Assembly: GCA_035575515.1 (NCBI GenBank)
Contig: DATLXU010000006.1
Coordinates: 1 to 50,426, forward strand
Direction: 5' to 3'
DNA from: DATLXU01 sp035575515
Lineage (GTDB): Bacteria; Acidobacteriota; Blastocatellia; UBA7656
DNA length: 50,426 nt
Positions within the stretch are counted from its first letter, which is position 1. Each line of letters begins with the position of its first letter. This document shows positions 1 through 6,884 of the stretch, in pieces. Position numbers and translations under genes: made by a program. The notes below the pieces were generated by a model, which was given only the letters and a program-made list of their open reading frames with translations, did not search any database and was not told the origin of the DNA.

Positions 1-209
1 CAGGAAGAAGGAAGGCGCTTGTAGCGCTGCTCGCAGTTCCGCTCTATTACCTGACGGTGCAGTCAGCCTTTCACACAGAATACCGTTACATTCTGGCGAT
101 ACATTACTTCCTGTTCGTGATGGCTGCGGTGACGCTTTACACCGCAGGAAAATTGATTGGACGCGGCGCGCGGCGGATATTGAAAGCGGAAGGCAAAAAT
201 GAGAAATAG
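1..209 (+). CDS. C-terminal end of a polytopic membrane protein, glycosyltransferase family 39-like (partial)
   Basis: The reading frame beginning at base 3 is open from the window edge to a TAG at 207-209, giving about 68 residues of a protein whose start lies outside the window. It holds two hydrophobic stretches separated by a short polar segment (QSAFHTEYRYILAIH) and ends in a basic, Lys/Arg-rich cytoplasmic-looking tail. An acidic-Tyr-Arg-Tyr segment just before the last membrane helix is typical of the C-terminal end of ArnT/PMT-like (GT39) integral membrane glycosyltransferases. That assignment rests on pattern only and the fragment is short. It converges with the cinA-like gene, and the gap between them holds an inverted repeat starting two bases after the stop. 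Confidence 0.5.
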   Translation, partial: GRRKALVALLAVPLYYLTVQSAFHTEYRYILAIHYFLFVMAAVTLYTAGKLIGRGARRILKAEGKNEK

Positions 210-210
210 C

Positions 211-270
211 CATTTGTCCCTTGTCCTTTGTTGCTTGTTCTCTTCAACAACAAATGACAATAGACAAATG
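211..270. repeat. Intergenic inverted repeat, TTTGTC word
   Basis: Arms 211-233 and 248-270 are reverse complements at 20 of 23 positions. Each arm repeats the word TTTGTC/GACAAA. It fills the gap between two convergent genes and starts two bases after the upstream stop codon. The same word builds the repeat at 32474-32566. Confidence 0.8.
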
Positions 271-282
271 ACAAACCACTTT

Positions 283-1080
283 TTATTTGATCCCAACATC
301 GCTGAGCGCGCGTGTGAGGTCTGACGCGGCGCTTTCAATCAATCGGTCTGCTTCTTCCGCGCTCGTGGCCGATGCTGAAATCAATATCCGAAACTTCACA
401 TCAGGCCCGAAATGGCTCGCGCGCGATTTTATGTAAACGTCTGGATGCGCCGACGCCACCTGACGAAGCGCAGGCGCGAGCGCGGATTCATCTCCGCACT
501 CAACGGTCATCTCGCGCTCGCGATAGCTGCCGCGCCCGAAGACTTCAGCGAACAGCGATTGAAGCGGGCCTTCGATTATCGCTTTCAACTCGGCGGGCAC
601 GCCGGGAAGGGCTACAATGCGGCTGTCGTTTATTTCAATCAAAGCGGCAGGCGCTGCGCCCACGGGGTTTTCAATCACGCGCGAGCCTTCGGGCAGTCGC
701 GCCATCTTCAATCGCGCTTCGTTCATCTGCGCATCCGCGACGTAGCCCGCCCGCGCAAGCTCTCGGTAACGCCGCTCAACGAACTGGCGCGCCGCAGCGT
801 TAAGCTCAATCGCGCGATCAGTCGCCTCCGCGATTGCCGTCATCGTCAGATCGTCAACCGTCGGGCCAAGCCCCCCGCAGGTAAATATCAAATCGGCGCG
901 GCGGCTGATCCCGGCGCGAATCTCTTCGGCGATAGAGTCAATCTCGTCGCGCACAACGGCGATGTGGCGCACGCGGCCACCCATGCCGCGAACCACGCGG
1001 CAGAGATAATTCGAGTTCGTGTCCTGCACTAATCCGAGCAGGATCTCATTGCCGATGACGATTATCTCGACGGTGACCAC
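283..1080 (-). CDS. cinA: CinA-family protein, short form (MoaB/MogA-like domain, no amidohydrolase domain)
   Basis: A 265-residue protein of the CinA N-terminal family (COG1058), related to molybdopterin-binding MoaB/MogA domains and, in some CinA proteins, active as an NMN/ADP-ribose pyrophosphatase. Visible motifs are GNEILLG near residue 10, TCGGLGPTVDDLT near 67-79 and ALPGVPAE near 165. The roughly 80 residues after the last motif fit the small middle domain of CinA. The C-terminal nicotinamide-nucleotide amidase domain (PncC) of full-length CinA (about 410 residues) is absent, so this is the short form. The start is GTG at 1080; no Shine-Dalgarno is visible, but a perfect TATAAT ends six bases upstream, so the mRNA may be leaderless. 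Family assignment is firm; the exact substrate is not. Confidence 0.88.
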   Translation of the reverse strand: MVTVEIIVIGNEILLGLVQDTNSNYLCRVVRGMGGRVRHIAVVRDEIDSIAEEIRAGISRRADLIFTCGGLGPTVDDLTMTAIAEATDRAIELNAAARQFVERRYRELARAGYVADAQMNEARLKMARLPEGSRVIENPVGAAPAALIEINDSRIVALPGVPAELKAIIEGPLQSLFAEVFGRGSYREREMTVECGDESALAPALRQVASAHPDVYIKSRASHFGPDVKFRILISASATSAEEADRLIESAASDLTRALSDVGIK

Positions 1081-1086
1081 GAGCCG

Positions 1087-1092
1087 ATTATA
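1087..1092 (-). promoter_or_regulatory. -10 box six bases from the cinA start (possible leaderless promoter)
   Basis: On the minus strand TATAAT ends six bases before the GTG at 1080. Transcription from it would begin at about the start codon. No convincing -35 element is seen, and no Shine-Dalgarno lies between. Confidence 0.45.
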
Positions 1093-1096
1093 CTAC

Positions 1097-1219
1097 AGGG
1101 GTCGGGTGTCGGGGGTCAGAGGTCGGCGAAAAATCATAGGCTCGTGAAGGATAAGCCGGGAAGGATTTGATTGTAGGGGTTGCGCGACCTCCGGCCCTCA
1201 ACCCCGACGCCCGACCCCT
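1097..1219. repeat. Intergenic inverted repeat, GGGTCGG word
   Basis: Arms 1097-1116 and 1200-1219 match as reverse complements at 18 of 20 positions and carry the word GGGTCGG twice each. They lie between the divergent cinA-like and lipoprotein genes. A degenerate copy of the same word is found at about 14810-14826 beside aroB. Confidence 0.7.
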
Positions 1220-1268
1220 GATCCCTGTTGGCGGGGCATCTTTTCAGCCGTTTTATGTCTCAAAACAG

Positions 1269-1330
1269 TGGTAGGGCCGGGCGCTCGGCTGAATCAGGTT
1301 CGTGCGGTCGCGTCCATTTTCGCCCTACCA
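1269..1330 (+). promoter_or_regulatory. Leader hairpin before the OB-fold lipoprotein gene
   Basis: TGGTAGGGC at 1269-1277 and its perfect complement at 1322-1330 enclose a 44-base loop that ends 22 bases before the GGAGG of the next gene. This is a possible mRNA leader structure; nothing else identifies its role. Confidence 0.4.
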
Positions 1331-1366
1331 ACTCCAATTTCGCACGAGTTCGGAGGACGGAAAATA

Positions 1367-1723
1367 ATGAAGAATAGAGGCATTTTTCTAGGCATCTTCG
1401 TCGCCGTTTTAGCATTGGCGCTCACGGGCTGCCCCGAGCGCAAGCGCATCGCCGATATTACAAATGACCCGGCGCGCTATATGGATAAAGAAGTCACCAT
1501 CGTCGGGCGCGTCGTGCGCTCATACGGCGGAGGCCCATTCGGCATTTATGAGATTGACGATGGCACGGGCCGTATGTGGATAGGCACAGACAAGTACGGC
1601 GTGCCGAGCAAGGACACTTATGTCGGCGTGACGGGCCGCATCATTCCCGGATTGACGTGGGGCGGGCGCAACTACGGCACGGGGATGCAGGAGACCAGAC
1701 GCCGCACGCGCGAATCGCGCTGA
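1367..1723 (+). CDS. Small lipoprotein with OB-fold-like domain
   Basis: 118 residues from ATG 1367, chosen because GGAGG sits at 1352-1356 and the product then begins with a lipoprotein signal (hydrophobic core followed by LALTGC, a lipobox). A longer frame back to 1268 would bury this signal. After the cysteine comes a compact beta-rich domain (about residues 28-95) with the pattern of an OB-fold: DKEVTIVGRV, a glycine-rich turn, YEIDDGTGRMWI, then a final GVTGRI strand. Such periplasmic OB-fold proteins are widespread but mostly uncharacterised. The C-terminus is Arg-rich. Function unknown; probably membrane-anchored in the periplasm. Confidence 0.75.
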   Translation: MKNRGIFLGIFVAVLALALTGCPERKRIADITNDPARYMDKEVTIVGRVVRSYGGGPFGIYEIDDGTGRMWIGTDKYGVPSKDTYVGVTGRIIPGLTWGGRNYGTGMQETRRRTRESR

Positions 1724-1739
1724 TGGCTTCCTGATAATT

Positions 1740-1810
1740 GCTGAATGATAAGTGATGAGCTTTATGCAATTTCAAATTTGAAATTTGCAATTCATCGCTT
1801 ATCATTCAGC
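1740..1810. repeat. Intergenic hairpin, ATGATAAG word with AT-rich inner stem
   Basis: GCTGAATGATAAGTGATGA at 1740-1758 pairs with 1792-1810 (18 of 19). Inside lies a second, nearly palindromic CAAATTTGAAATTTG stretch (1767-1789). It sits between two convergent genes, where it could end transcription in both directions, but there is no clear T-run. Confidence 0.8.
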
Positions 1811-1825
1811 GTCCATCTTCAGCAT

Positions 1826-3298
1826 TCAAGTAGTGACGAGGGCTTCCTGTCCCGTCACTTCTTCAAGCTCTCTCTCTTCGGCTTTCCATTCTTCATTTCG
1901 GAAAGCCTTCTCCCATTGCGCTATCACGACGGTCGCGAGACAGTTGCCGATGACGTTGACCGCCGTGCGCGCCATGTCCATCAGCTCGTCAACGCCCAGA
2001 ATTATTATCACGCCTTCGGCTGGAAGGTTGAACGAGTTGAGCGTGCCGAGCAGTATCACAAGCGACGCGCGCGGCACTCCGGCAACGCCCTTAGATGTGA
2101 GCATCAAAGTTAGCAGCATCGTTAGCTGCTGCCAGAAGGTCAGATGAACGCCCGCCGCCTGCGCGACGAAGATTGACGCGAGCGAAAGGTAAAGCGTTGT
2201 GCCGTCAAGATTGAAGCTGTAGCCAGTCGGCAGCACGAACCCGACTATGCGGCGCGGCACGCCAAGCCGCTGCATGTTTTCCATCGCGCGTGGCAATGCT
2301 GATTCAGATGAAGTAGTGGCGAACGCAATCGTCGCAGGCTCGCGGACCGCGCGGAAGAAGTCCTTCACCGGAACGCGGAACAGGTAAGCGACAGGGCCGA
2401 GCACGAATAGCAGGAAGAAAATCAACGAGCCATAGAGCGTGCCGACGAGCATTCCTAAATTCTTCAACACGCCAAGCCCGCTGTGGCCTACGGTATTGGC
2501 CATCGCCGCGCCGACTCCGATGGGCGCGAACTTCATGACGAATTCCGTGAAGCGAAACATTATGTCGGCGAGCGACTCGCACCAGCGCACGACCGCATCG
2601 GCCTTGCTGCCGATGCTCGTGACGGCGAGCGCAAACAACACGGAGAAGATGACTATTTGAAGCACGTCACCATCAGCCATTGCCTTGATGATTGACGTAG
2701 GCGACAGGTGCGCGATGATGTCACCGAAAGTCTGCGGTTTTGCGGGCGGGTCGGGTGCGGTCAATCCTTTTGCGGCTGCCTGCGCCGCGTCGGAAGATTT
2801 CTGCGCCGCGTTGACCGCTTCACTCACAGCTTGATTCGCGGCGTTCGGGTTGACACCACTTTGCGCCTGCGCCGCGTACTCCGCGGCTCGCTGCGCAGAT
2901 TCGTTGGCTTCGGCTGCCGACTTATTTGCGCGGTCGGCGAGCGTGGCTTTGTTATCTTCTTTTTTGGCGACGGCTGATGACATATCAACGCCGACGCCGG
3001 GCTTCGTTATGTTGACTGCGGCAAGCCCTATGAAAAGAGCGAAGGTTGTGACTATCTCAAAATAGACGAGCGATTTGAACCCTATGCGCCCGACCTGTTT
3101 TATGTCGCCCGTGCCCGCAATGCCAATGACAAGTGTTGAAAATATCAGCGGCGCAATGATTGATTTAATCAGGTTGAGAAACAGAATCGAAAGCGGCCTG
3201 ACCGATTGTCCCCATTCGGGCTGGAGCGCGCCGAGCGCGATGCCAAGCACAAGGCCAATCATTATTTTCCACGTCAGCGAAATCTTTGGTAAACGCAC
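1826..3298 (-). CDS. Dicarboxylate/amino acid:cation symporter (DAACS family) with Ala-rich insertion
   Basis: A 490-residue inner-membrane secondary transporter of the DctA/GltP family, which takes up C4-dicarboxylates or acidic amino acids with Na+ or H+. Family marks are the serine-rich hairpin TTSSESALPRAM (about residue 330) and the unwound helix motif TGYSFNLDGTTLY (about 355-367). Typical members have about 420-450 residues. The excess lies between TM3 and TM4 (about residues 105-190), where an Ala/Gln/Glu/Lys-rich stretch predicted helical or coiled-coil, followed by a Pro-rich piece, replaces a short loop. The start is GTG 3298. The exact substrate cannot be read from the sequence. 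It stands alone, convergent with the lipoprotein gene. Confidence 0.92.
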   Translation of the reverse strand: MRLPKISLTWKIMIGLVLGIALGALQPEWGQSVRPLSILFLNLIKSIIAPLIFSTLVIGIAGTGDIKQVGRIGFKSLVYFEIVTTFALFIGLAAVNITKPGVGVDMSSAVAKKEDNKATLADRANKSAAEANESAQRAAEYAAQAQSGVNPNAANQAVSEAVNAAQKSSDAAQAAAKGLTAPDPPAKPQTFGDIIAHLSPTSIIKAMADGDVLQIVIFSVLFALAVTSIGSKADAVVRWCESLADIMFRFTEFVMKFAPIGVGAAMANTVGHSGLGVLKNLGMLVGTLYGSLIFFLLFVLGPVAYLFRVPVKDFFRAVREPATIAFATTSSESALPRAMENMQRLGVPRRIVGFVLPTGYSFNLDGTTLYLSLASIFVAQAAGVHLTFWQQLTMLLTLMLTSKGVAGVPRASLVILLGTLNSFNLPAEGVIIILGVDELMDMARTAVNVIGNCLATVVIAQWEKAFRNEEWKAEERELEEVTGQEALVTT

Positions 3299-3381
3299 TT
3301 TTATCTGTCCATCCTATCTTTGATAGTAACTGCGCCATTGTGTAACAAATCGCGCAGAGAGACCGAATTAAGGCAGCCTTC

Positions 3382-3412
3382 TTGTCAAACGATGCAGCTT
3401 AAGGCTTATAGC
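3382..3412 (+). promoter_or_regulatory. Candidate sigma70 promoter for a short plus-strand transcript
   Basis: TTGTCA at 3382-3387 and TATAGC at 3407-3412 are 19 bases apart. No plus-strand gene follows, but a hairpin with a T-run lies about 135 bases downstream (3545-3570). Confidence 0.3.
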
Positions 3413-3544
3413 ACACGCGATAAACGGCGCGCAATTTGAAGGCGGGAATCGAGGCGGACTTTCATGGCGCGCGGCGATTTGATTCGCAACGATTGTGAAT
3501 CGCTGTCGGGCGAAAAATCGTTTTGGGGTTTTTCAAGGGGAGGC

Positions 3545-3573
3545 GGACAGGCCCGCGAGCCTGCCCTTTTGTT
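3545..3573 (+). terminator. Hairpin plus T-run, plus strand
   Basis: GGACAGGC at 3545-3552 pairs with GCCTGCCC at 3559-3566 (7 of 8), followed directly by TTTTGTTT. It faces the plus strand although both neighbouring genes are on the minus strand, so it would end a transcript from about 3419 that has no obvious open reading frame. Confidence 0.5.
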
Positions 3574-3597
3574 TGCGATGATGAGGTGAATGCAGCT

Positions 3598-3996
3598 TTA
3601 AGATTCAGGGCCGACGTTGCCCGCTGTTACGGCGCGGCCCAACTCTTCGTCCTCGCGCCTCGTCTCAGGTGTTTCTGTCGTAGCAGCCTCACCCGTCGCT
3701 TGAACTCCTTGCGGCTCGAAAGGCTGCGCGCTCTCGGTTCTTTCGCCTGCCAGTTGCGGCTCAACAGGGCTTGCGGTTGGAGTCTCGGCCTGTCGGGTTG
3801 CGCCCTCTATTCCTAAAAACTCGCGCGCGTTTGCCCCCTGCTCGCCTTCGGCCACATTGAGAACTCTTGTCCAATCAACGTGAGCCGTGCGGCGTTTGCC
3901 CTTCAAGCGAAAATCAATTCCCTTATCGTCGAACGACACGATGAAGGTATTGCCGTCAATATCAACCTCTCTGTTTATCGGCTTGGTAAATCTCAT
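3598..3996 (-). CDS. Small unknown protein with charged beta domain and disordered tail
   Basis: 132 residues starting at ATG 3996 behind a good ribosome site (TAGGAGTG about 7 bases upstream). The first 50 residues look like a compact beta-rich domain (FTKPINREVDIDGNTFIVSFDDKG..RRTAHVDWTRVL). The rest, from about residue 55, is low-complexity, rich in Glu, Thr, Ala, Pro and Gln, and probably disordered. There is no signal peptide or membrane segment, so it should be cytoplasmic. I do not recognise the family. The strong start site and compositional break support a real gene. Confidence 0.65.
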   Translation of the reverse strand: MRFTKPINREVDIDGNTFIVSFDDKGIDFRLKGKRRTAHVDWTRVLNVAEGEQGANAREFLGIEGATRQAETPTASPVEPQLAGERTESAQPFEPQGVQATGEAATTETPETRREDEELGRAVTAGNVGPES

Positions 3997-4098
3997 CAGA
4001 ACACTCCTAGGTTAGAATACTTGAACACTCGGCGGTCCACACGCGGCGTAGATAAAAATTCTAATTGCCTCAGTTGCGCTTTGTCCACCGTGCGCGGG

Positions 4099-5037
4099 TC
4101 AGGTTTTTGATAGCGCATCCAGCAACGCTTGATGAATCTCGATTAATCGGGCGCGGCGCGCGATTTCGTCAGAAGGAAGCGCGCCGTCTTCTGTAACGAC
4201 GCCTGCGAAGTATTCAAGCGGCGTCGGCTCGAAGTAGCGGTTGATCACAACTATTCCCTTCGGCGCGCCGGGCCACAACTCGTCGCCGCTTCGTTGCTCG
4301 TTCGCTGAGCCAAAATCATGAGCGATGAATTTCGATGTATCGCACAGGCTGTAAACGGGAACGGCGCGCTCGCGCGCCGCAAGCGCGATCATCCGCGTGC
4401 CGATTTTATTCACTACGCATTCGGTTGTGACGCGGTCGGCTCCTACAAAAACGAAATCCACCTCGTCCAATACAACAGCCGCCGCCGCGTCGGCTATGAC
4501 TGTGACGTTTACATTTTCGCGCGCAAGAGTTTCTGCCAGCGCGCGGCCTTCAAGCAGCGGGCGACTTTCGGTTGCGACGACGCTGAACTCTTTGCCCGAG
4601 CGGCGAGCTTCAACGAAAGCCGCAAGTGCGGTCGAGCTGCGCGAATGCGTCAACACGCGCGCGCCGTTGGGAATCATCTCGCCTGCAATCGTTACGGTGC
4701 GAGCAGCCGCGCGCTTGGCGTTATCAACAAAGCTGCGCGCTGCGACGGCGGCTGAACGAACCACTTCATCTGCGGTTAATGATTCGAAAGAAGCGGCGAC
4801 GACCGCGCTTGCGAGGCGAGCTAGCGGAGACATCACGGGCTGCGCGCGAACGAGCGCGGCGCAGATTTCAATCACACGCTTTCGCGCTCGCTCGATGTCG
4901 GCTTCGCTTTGATTCTCTTCGAGCAGGGAAAAAGCTTCCGCTGCGCGGCAGACTATTTCGGCTGCGCCTGAAGAGTTGTCGGCAGCAATTTCATCTACGA
5001 GAGCGCGAACGCGCGATTGAATAGCTTCGTTGTTCAC
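4099..5037 (-). CDS. eIF2B/MtnA/ribose-1,5-bisphosphate isomerase family protein
   Basis: 312 residues of the eIF2B alpha/beta/delta-like superfamily, which includes MtnA (methylthioribose-1-phosphate isomerase) and archaeal ribose-1,5-bisphosphate isomerase. Visible family motifs are LTHSRSS (129-135), ATESRP (155-160), FVGADRV (197-203) and NKIGT (210-214). The Asp of GAD (D201) matches the catalytic Asp of the isomerases. The catalytic Cys of the isomerases (THC context) is here Ser132, as in eIF2B-type proteins, so isomerase activity is doubtful. The N-terminal 110 residues are the usual helical domain. The start is GTG at 5037 with no clear Shine-Dalgarno. Divergent from gdhA. Family sure, reaction unknown. 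Confidence 0.8.
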   Translation of the reverse strand: MNNEAIQSRVRALVDEIAADNSSGAAEIVCRAAEAFSLLEENQSEADIERARKRVIEICAALVRAQPVMSPLARLASAVVAASFESLTADEVVRSAAVAARSFVDNAKRAAARTVTIAGEMIPNGARVLTHSRSSTALAAFVEARRSGKEFSVVATESRPLLEGRALAETLARENVNVTVIADAAAAVVLDEVDFVFVGADRVTTECVVNKIGTRMIALAARERAVPVYSLCDTSKFIAHDFGSANEQRSGDELWPGAPKGIVVINRYFEPTPLEYFAGVVTEDGALPSDEIARRARLIEIHQALLDALSKT

Positions 5038-5073
5038 AGTTGTGCCGAATTGTTCAAATCAGGCCGCGATTCG

Positions 5074-5102
5074 TTGCCTGTTGTTTCTTCATCCTATATA
5101 AT
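5074..5102 (+). promoter_or_regulatory. Sigma70-type promoter for glutamate dehydrogenase
   Basis: TTGCCT at 5074-5079, a 17-base spacer and TATAAT at 5097-5102. The predicted start is near 5109, giving a leader of about 107 bases to the gdhA ATG. Confidence 0.6.
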
Positions 5103-5215
5103 CGCCAATCAACGAGCAAACAGGCGCGTGATACTCCCTGATATTAAAGTTTGCTCCATTGTGACGACGATGCATACCCGCTCGATTATTAACATCCCGC
5201 AACCGGAGGAAGTCA

Positions 5216-6496
5216 ATGCCTAGCGTTTACGTTGACGACGCAAAAGAGATCAAAGAAGAGAATCCATTTGAGTCAATGATGCAGCGATTCGACGAAGCTG
5301 CATCGCGGCTCAACCTCGACCCGAACATTTATAAGATACTTCGCTGGCCTAATCGAGAAATCACAATCTACATACCTGTGATGATGGACGATGGGAATTA
5401 TCAGGTCTTCACGGGCTATCGCGTGCAGCACAACTTCGCGCGCGGCCCGGCCAAAGGCGGCATACGCTACTCGCCCGACGTGACCTTAGACGAAGTGCGC
5501 GCGCTTGCGGCGTGGATGACCTGGAAGTGCGCCGTCGTAAACATTCCTTTCGGCGGAGCCAAAGGCGGAATCATCTGCGACCCGCGCGAGATGAGTCCGA
5601 GCGAGCTTGAGAGACTCACGCGCCGCTACACGGCGGAGCTTTTAGATTTCATAGGGCCTGAGCGCGACGTGCCCGCCCCCGACATGAACACGAACGAGCA
5701 GGTGATGGCGTGGATGATGGACACTTATTCCATGCACGCGCGGCACACCGTGACAGCAGTCGTTACGGGCAAGCCCATCGAGATAGGCGGCTCTCGCGGG
5801 CGGCGCGAGGCGACAGGGCGAGGCTTGCTGTTTGTTTGCAATGAGGCTTGCAAGAAGTTCGACCTTAACATCAAAGACACACGCGTAATCATTCAAGGCG
5901 CGGGCAACGTCGGCGGCACGGCTGCGCTCTTGATGCACAACGAAGGCTACAAAGTCATCGGCATCGCAGACATCACAGGCTCGCTCTATAACCCTGCTGG
6001 CCTGGATATACCTGGCGTGCTCGCCTATCTGAAAGAGAACAAAACGGTCGAAGGTTACTCGGAAGCCGAGCATGTGCCGAATCCTGAGCTTCTCGAGCTT
6101 GAATGCGACATACTGATGCCTGCGGCGACTGAAAATCAGATCACGAGCCAGAACGCCGACCGCATCAAGTGCCGCATACTGGCCGAAGGCGCGAACGGCC
6201 CGACCACAGCGGACGCTGATGAAATAATCGCGCATAAGAATATCTTCGTCATCCCTGACATACTGGCAAACGCGGGCGGCGTAACCGTCTCCTACTTCGA
6301 ATGGGTGCAGGATCGAATGGGATTCTTCTGGAACGAGAACACGGTCAACGAAAGATTGCTCGAGATAATGGTTTCGAGCTTCCATGACGTCGTGGGCTTT
6401 GCGGAAAAATTCCACGTCAACACGCGGCTTGCGGCCTACATGCTCGCGATAGACCGCGTAGCGTATGACACGAGGTTGCGCGGAATCTATGCTTGA
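5216..6496 (+). CDS. gdhA: Glutamate dehydrogenase (Glu/Leu/Phe/Val dehydrogenase family)
   Basis: 426 residues, the usual length for hexameric bacterial GDH. It oxidatively deaminates glutamate to 2-oxoglutarate and ammonia, or the reverse, with NAD(P). Seen in the sequence: the substrate-binding lysine region ARGPAKGGIRYSPDV (about residues 77-92), the catalytic AKGGI (about 120), the PAPDMNTNEQVMAWM segment (about 155-170), and the Rossmann motif GAGNVGG (about 232-238). The start ATG 5216 is set by GGAGG nine bases upstream. A good promoter lies at 5074-5102. It fits the amino-acid-degrading theme of the window. Leucine/valine specificity is less likely given the length and overall match to GDH. 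Confidence 0.96.
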   Translation: MPSVYVDDAKEIKEENPFESMMQRFDEAASRLNLDPNIYKILRWPNREITIYIPVMMDDGNYQVFTGYRVQHNFARGPAKGGIRYSPDVTLDEVRALAAWMTWKCAVVNIPFGGAKGGIICDPREMSPSELERLTRRYTAELLDFIGPERDVPAPDMNTNEQVMAWMMDTYSMHARHTVTAVVTGKPIEIGGSRGRREATGRGLLFVCNEACKKFDLNIKDTRVIIQGAGNVGGTAALLMHNEGYKVIGIADITGSLYNPAGLDIPGVLAYLKENKTVEGYSEAEHVPNPELLELECDILMPAATENQITSQNADRIKCRILAEGANGPTTADADEIIAHKNIFVIPDILANAGGVTVSYFEWVQDRMGFFWNENTVNERLLEIMVSSFHDVVGFAEKFHVNTRLAAYMLAIDRVAYDTRLRGIYA

Positions 6497-6502
6497 AAGC
6501 GG

Positions 6503-6587
6503 TTTCTAGTCTCTGGTTTCTTGTTTCTAGTTATTCGTTCAAAGGTAACGCGCGAACCGAAAACCAGTAACTAGAAATCAGAGAGCG
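6503..6587. repeat. Intergenic inverted repeat, CTAGTTTCTGG word
   Basis: Seven bases after the gdhA stop, 6503-6535 and 6562-6587 contain permuted copies of TTTCTAGT, CTCTG and CTGGTTT in opposite orientation. The arms pair imperfectly. It is the same style of word-built hairpin as elsewhere in the window and may act as a 3' structure for gdhA. Confidence 0.6.
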
Positions 6588-6634
6588 GCGAAGCCGTAAA
6601 TCACGAGAGGCGTTGGAAAAAATCATTTTTTATG

Positions 6635-6663
6635 TTGACCCGAAGCCTGTTTGCGAGTATAGA
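6635..6663 (+). promoter_or_regulatory. Strong sigma70-type promoter for the OmpA-like gene
   Basis: TTGACC at 6635-6640, exactly 17 bases, then TATAGA at 6658-6663. Transcription should start near 6670, leaving an unusually long leader of about 215 bases. Confidence 0.7.
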
Positions 6664-6669
6664 TATATC

Positions 6670-6884
6670 TGTAATACAGCAGTAAATCGAGCCTAAGCGG
6701 TAATGGCTTGAGCGCTTGCACTGAAACTGGGCTGGCAGGAAGCCCCGATTTGGACGCTCACATAATCTTCATCCCAGTCCCCCGTGCTTCTTTGGGGGAG
6801 GCGACAAAAACACCTCTTGCGTTTTGGAGGCGAATCCGGTTACCGAACTGCATTCCGTGGATGAATACTTCAGGAGGCAAAATA
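6670..6884 (+). promoter_or_regulatory. Long structured 5' leader of the OmpA-like gene
   Basis: The leader contains short perfect hairpins: GGGCT/AGCCC near 6728-6744 and TCCCCC/GGGGGA near 6778-6799. It ends in AGGAGG at 6872-6877. No open frame in it looks coding: the frame running through it from 6708 is joined to the signal peptide but has no ribosome site. I could not match it to a known riboswitch. Confidence 0.4.

Noticed and set aside
412..1032. Long plus-strand frame opposite the cinA-like gene
   Set aside because: It is the antisense shadow of a well-supported gene, is Arg/Ala-rich and has no recognisable domain or ribosome site.
5017..5223. 68-residue frame in the gdhA leader
   Set aside because: It overlaps the promoter and the gdhA start, has no ribosome site, and its sequence does not look like a protein.
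6820..6860. tRNA-like GGCGAATCCGGTTACCGAAC stretch
   Set aside because: No acceptor stem, anticodon arm or proper T-loop can be built around it.
6700..6870. Known riboswitch in the OmpA leader
   Set aside because: I compared it by eye with cyclic-di-GMP, SAM, TPP, cobalamin, glycine and fluoride consensus elements, and none fits.
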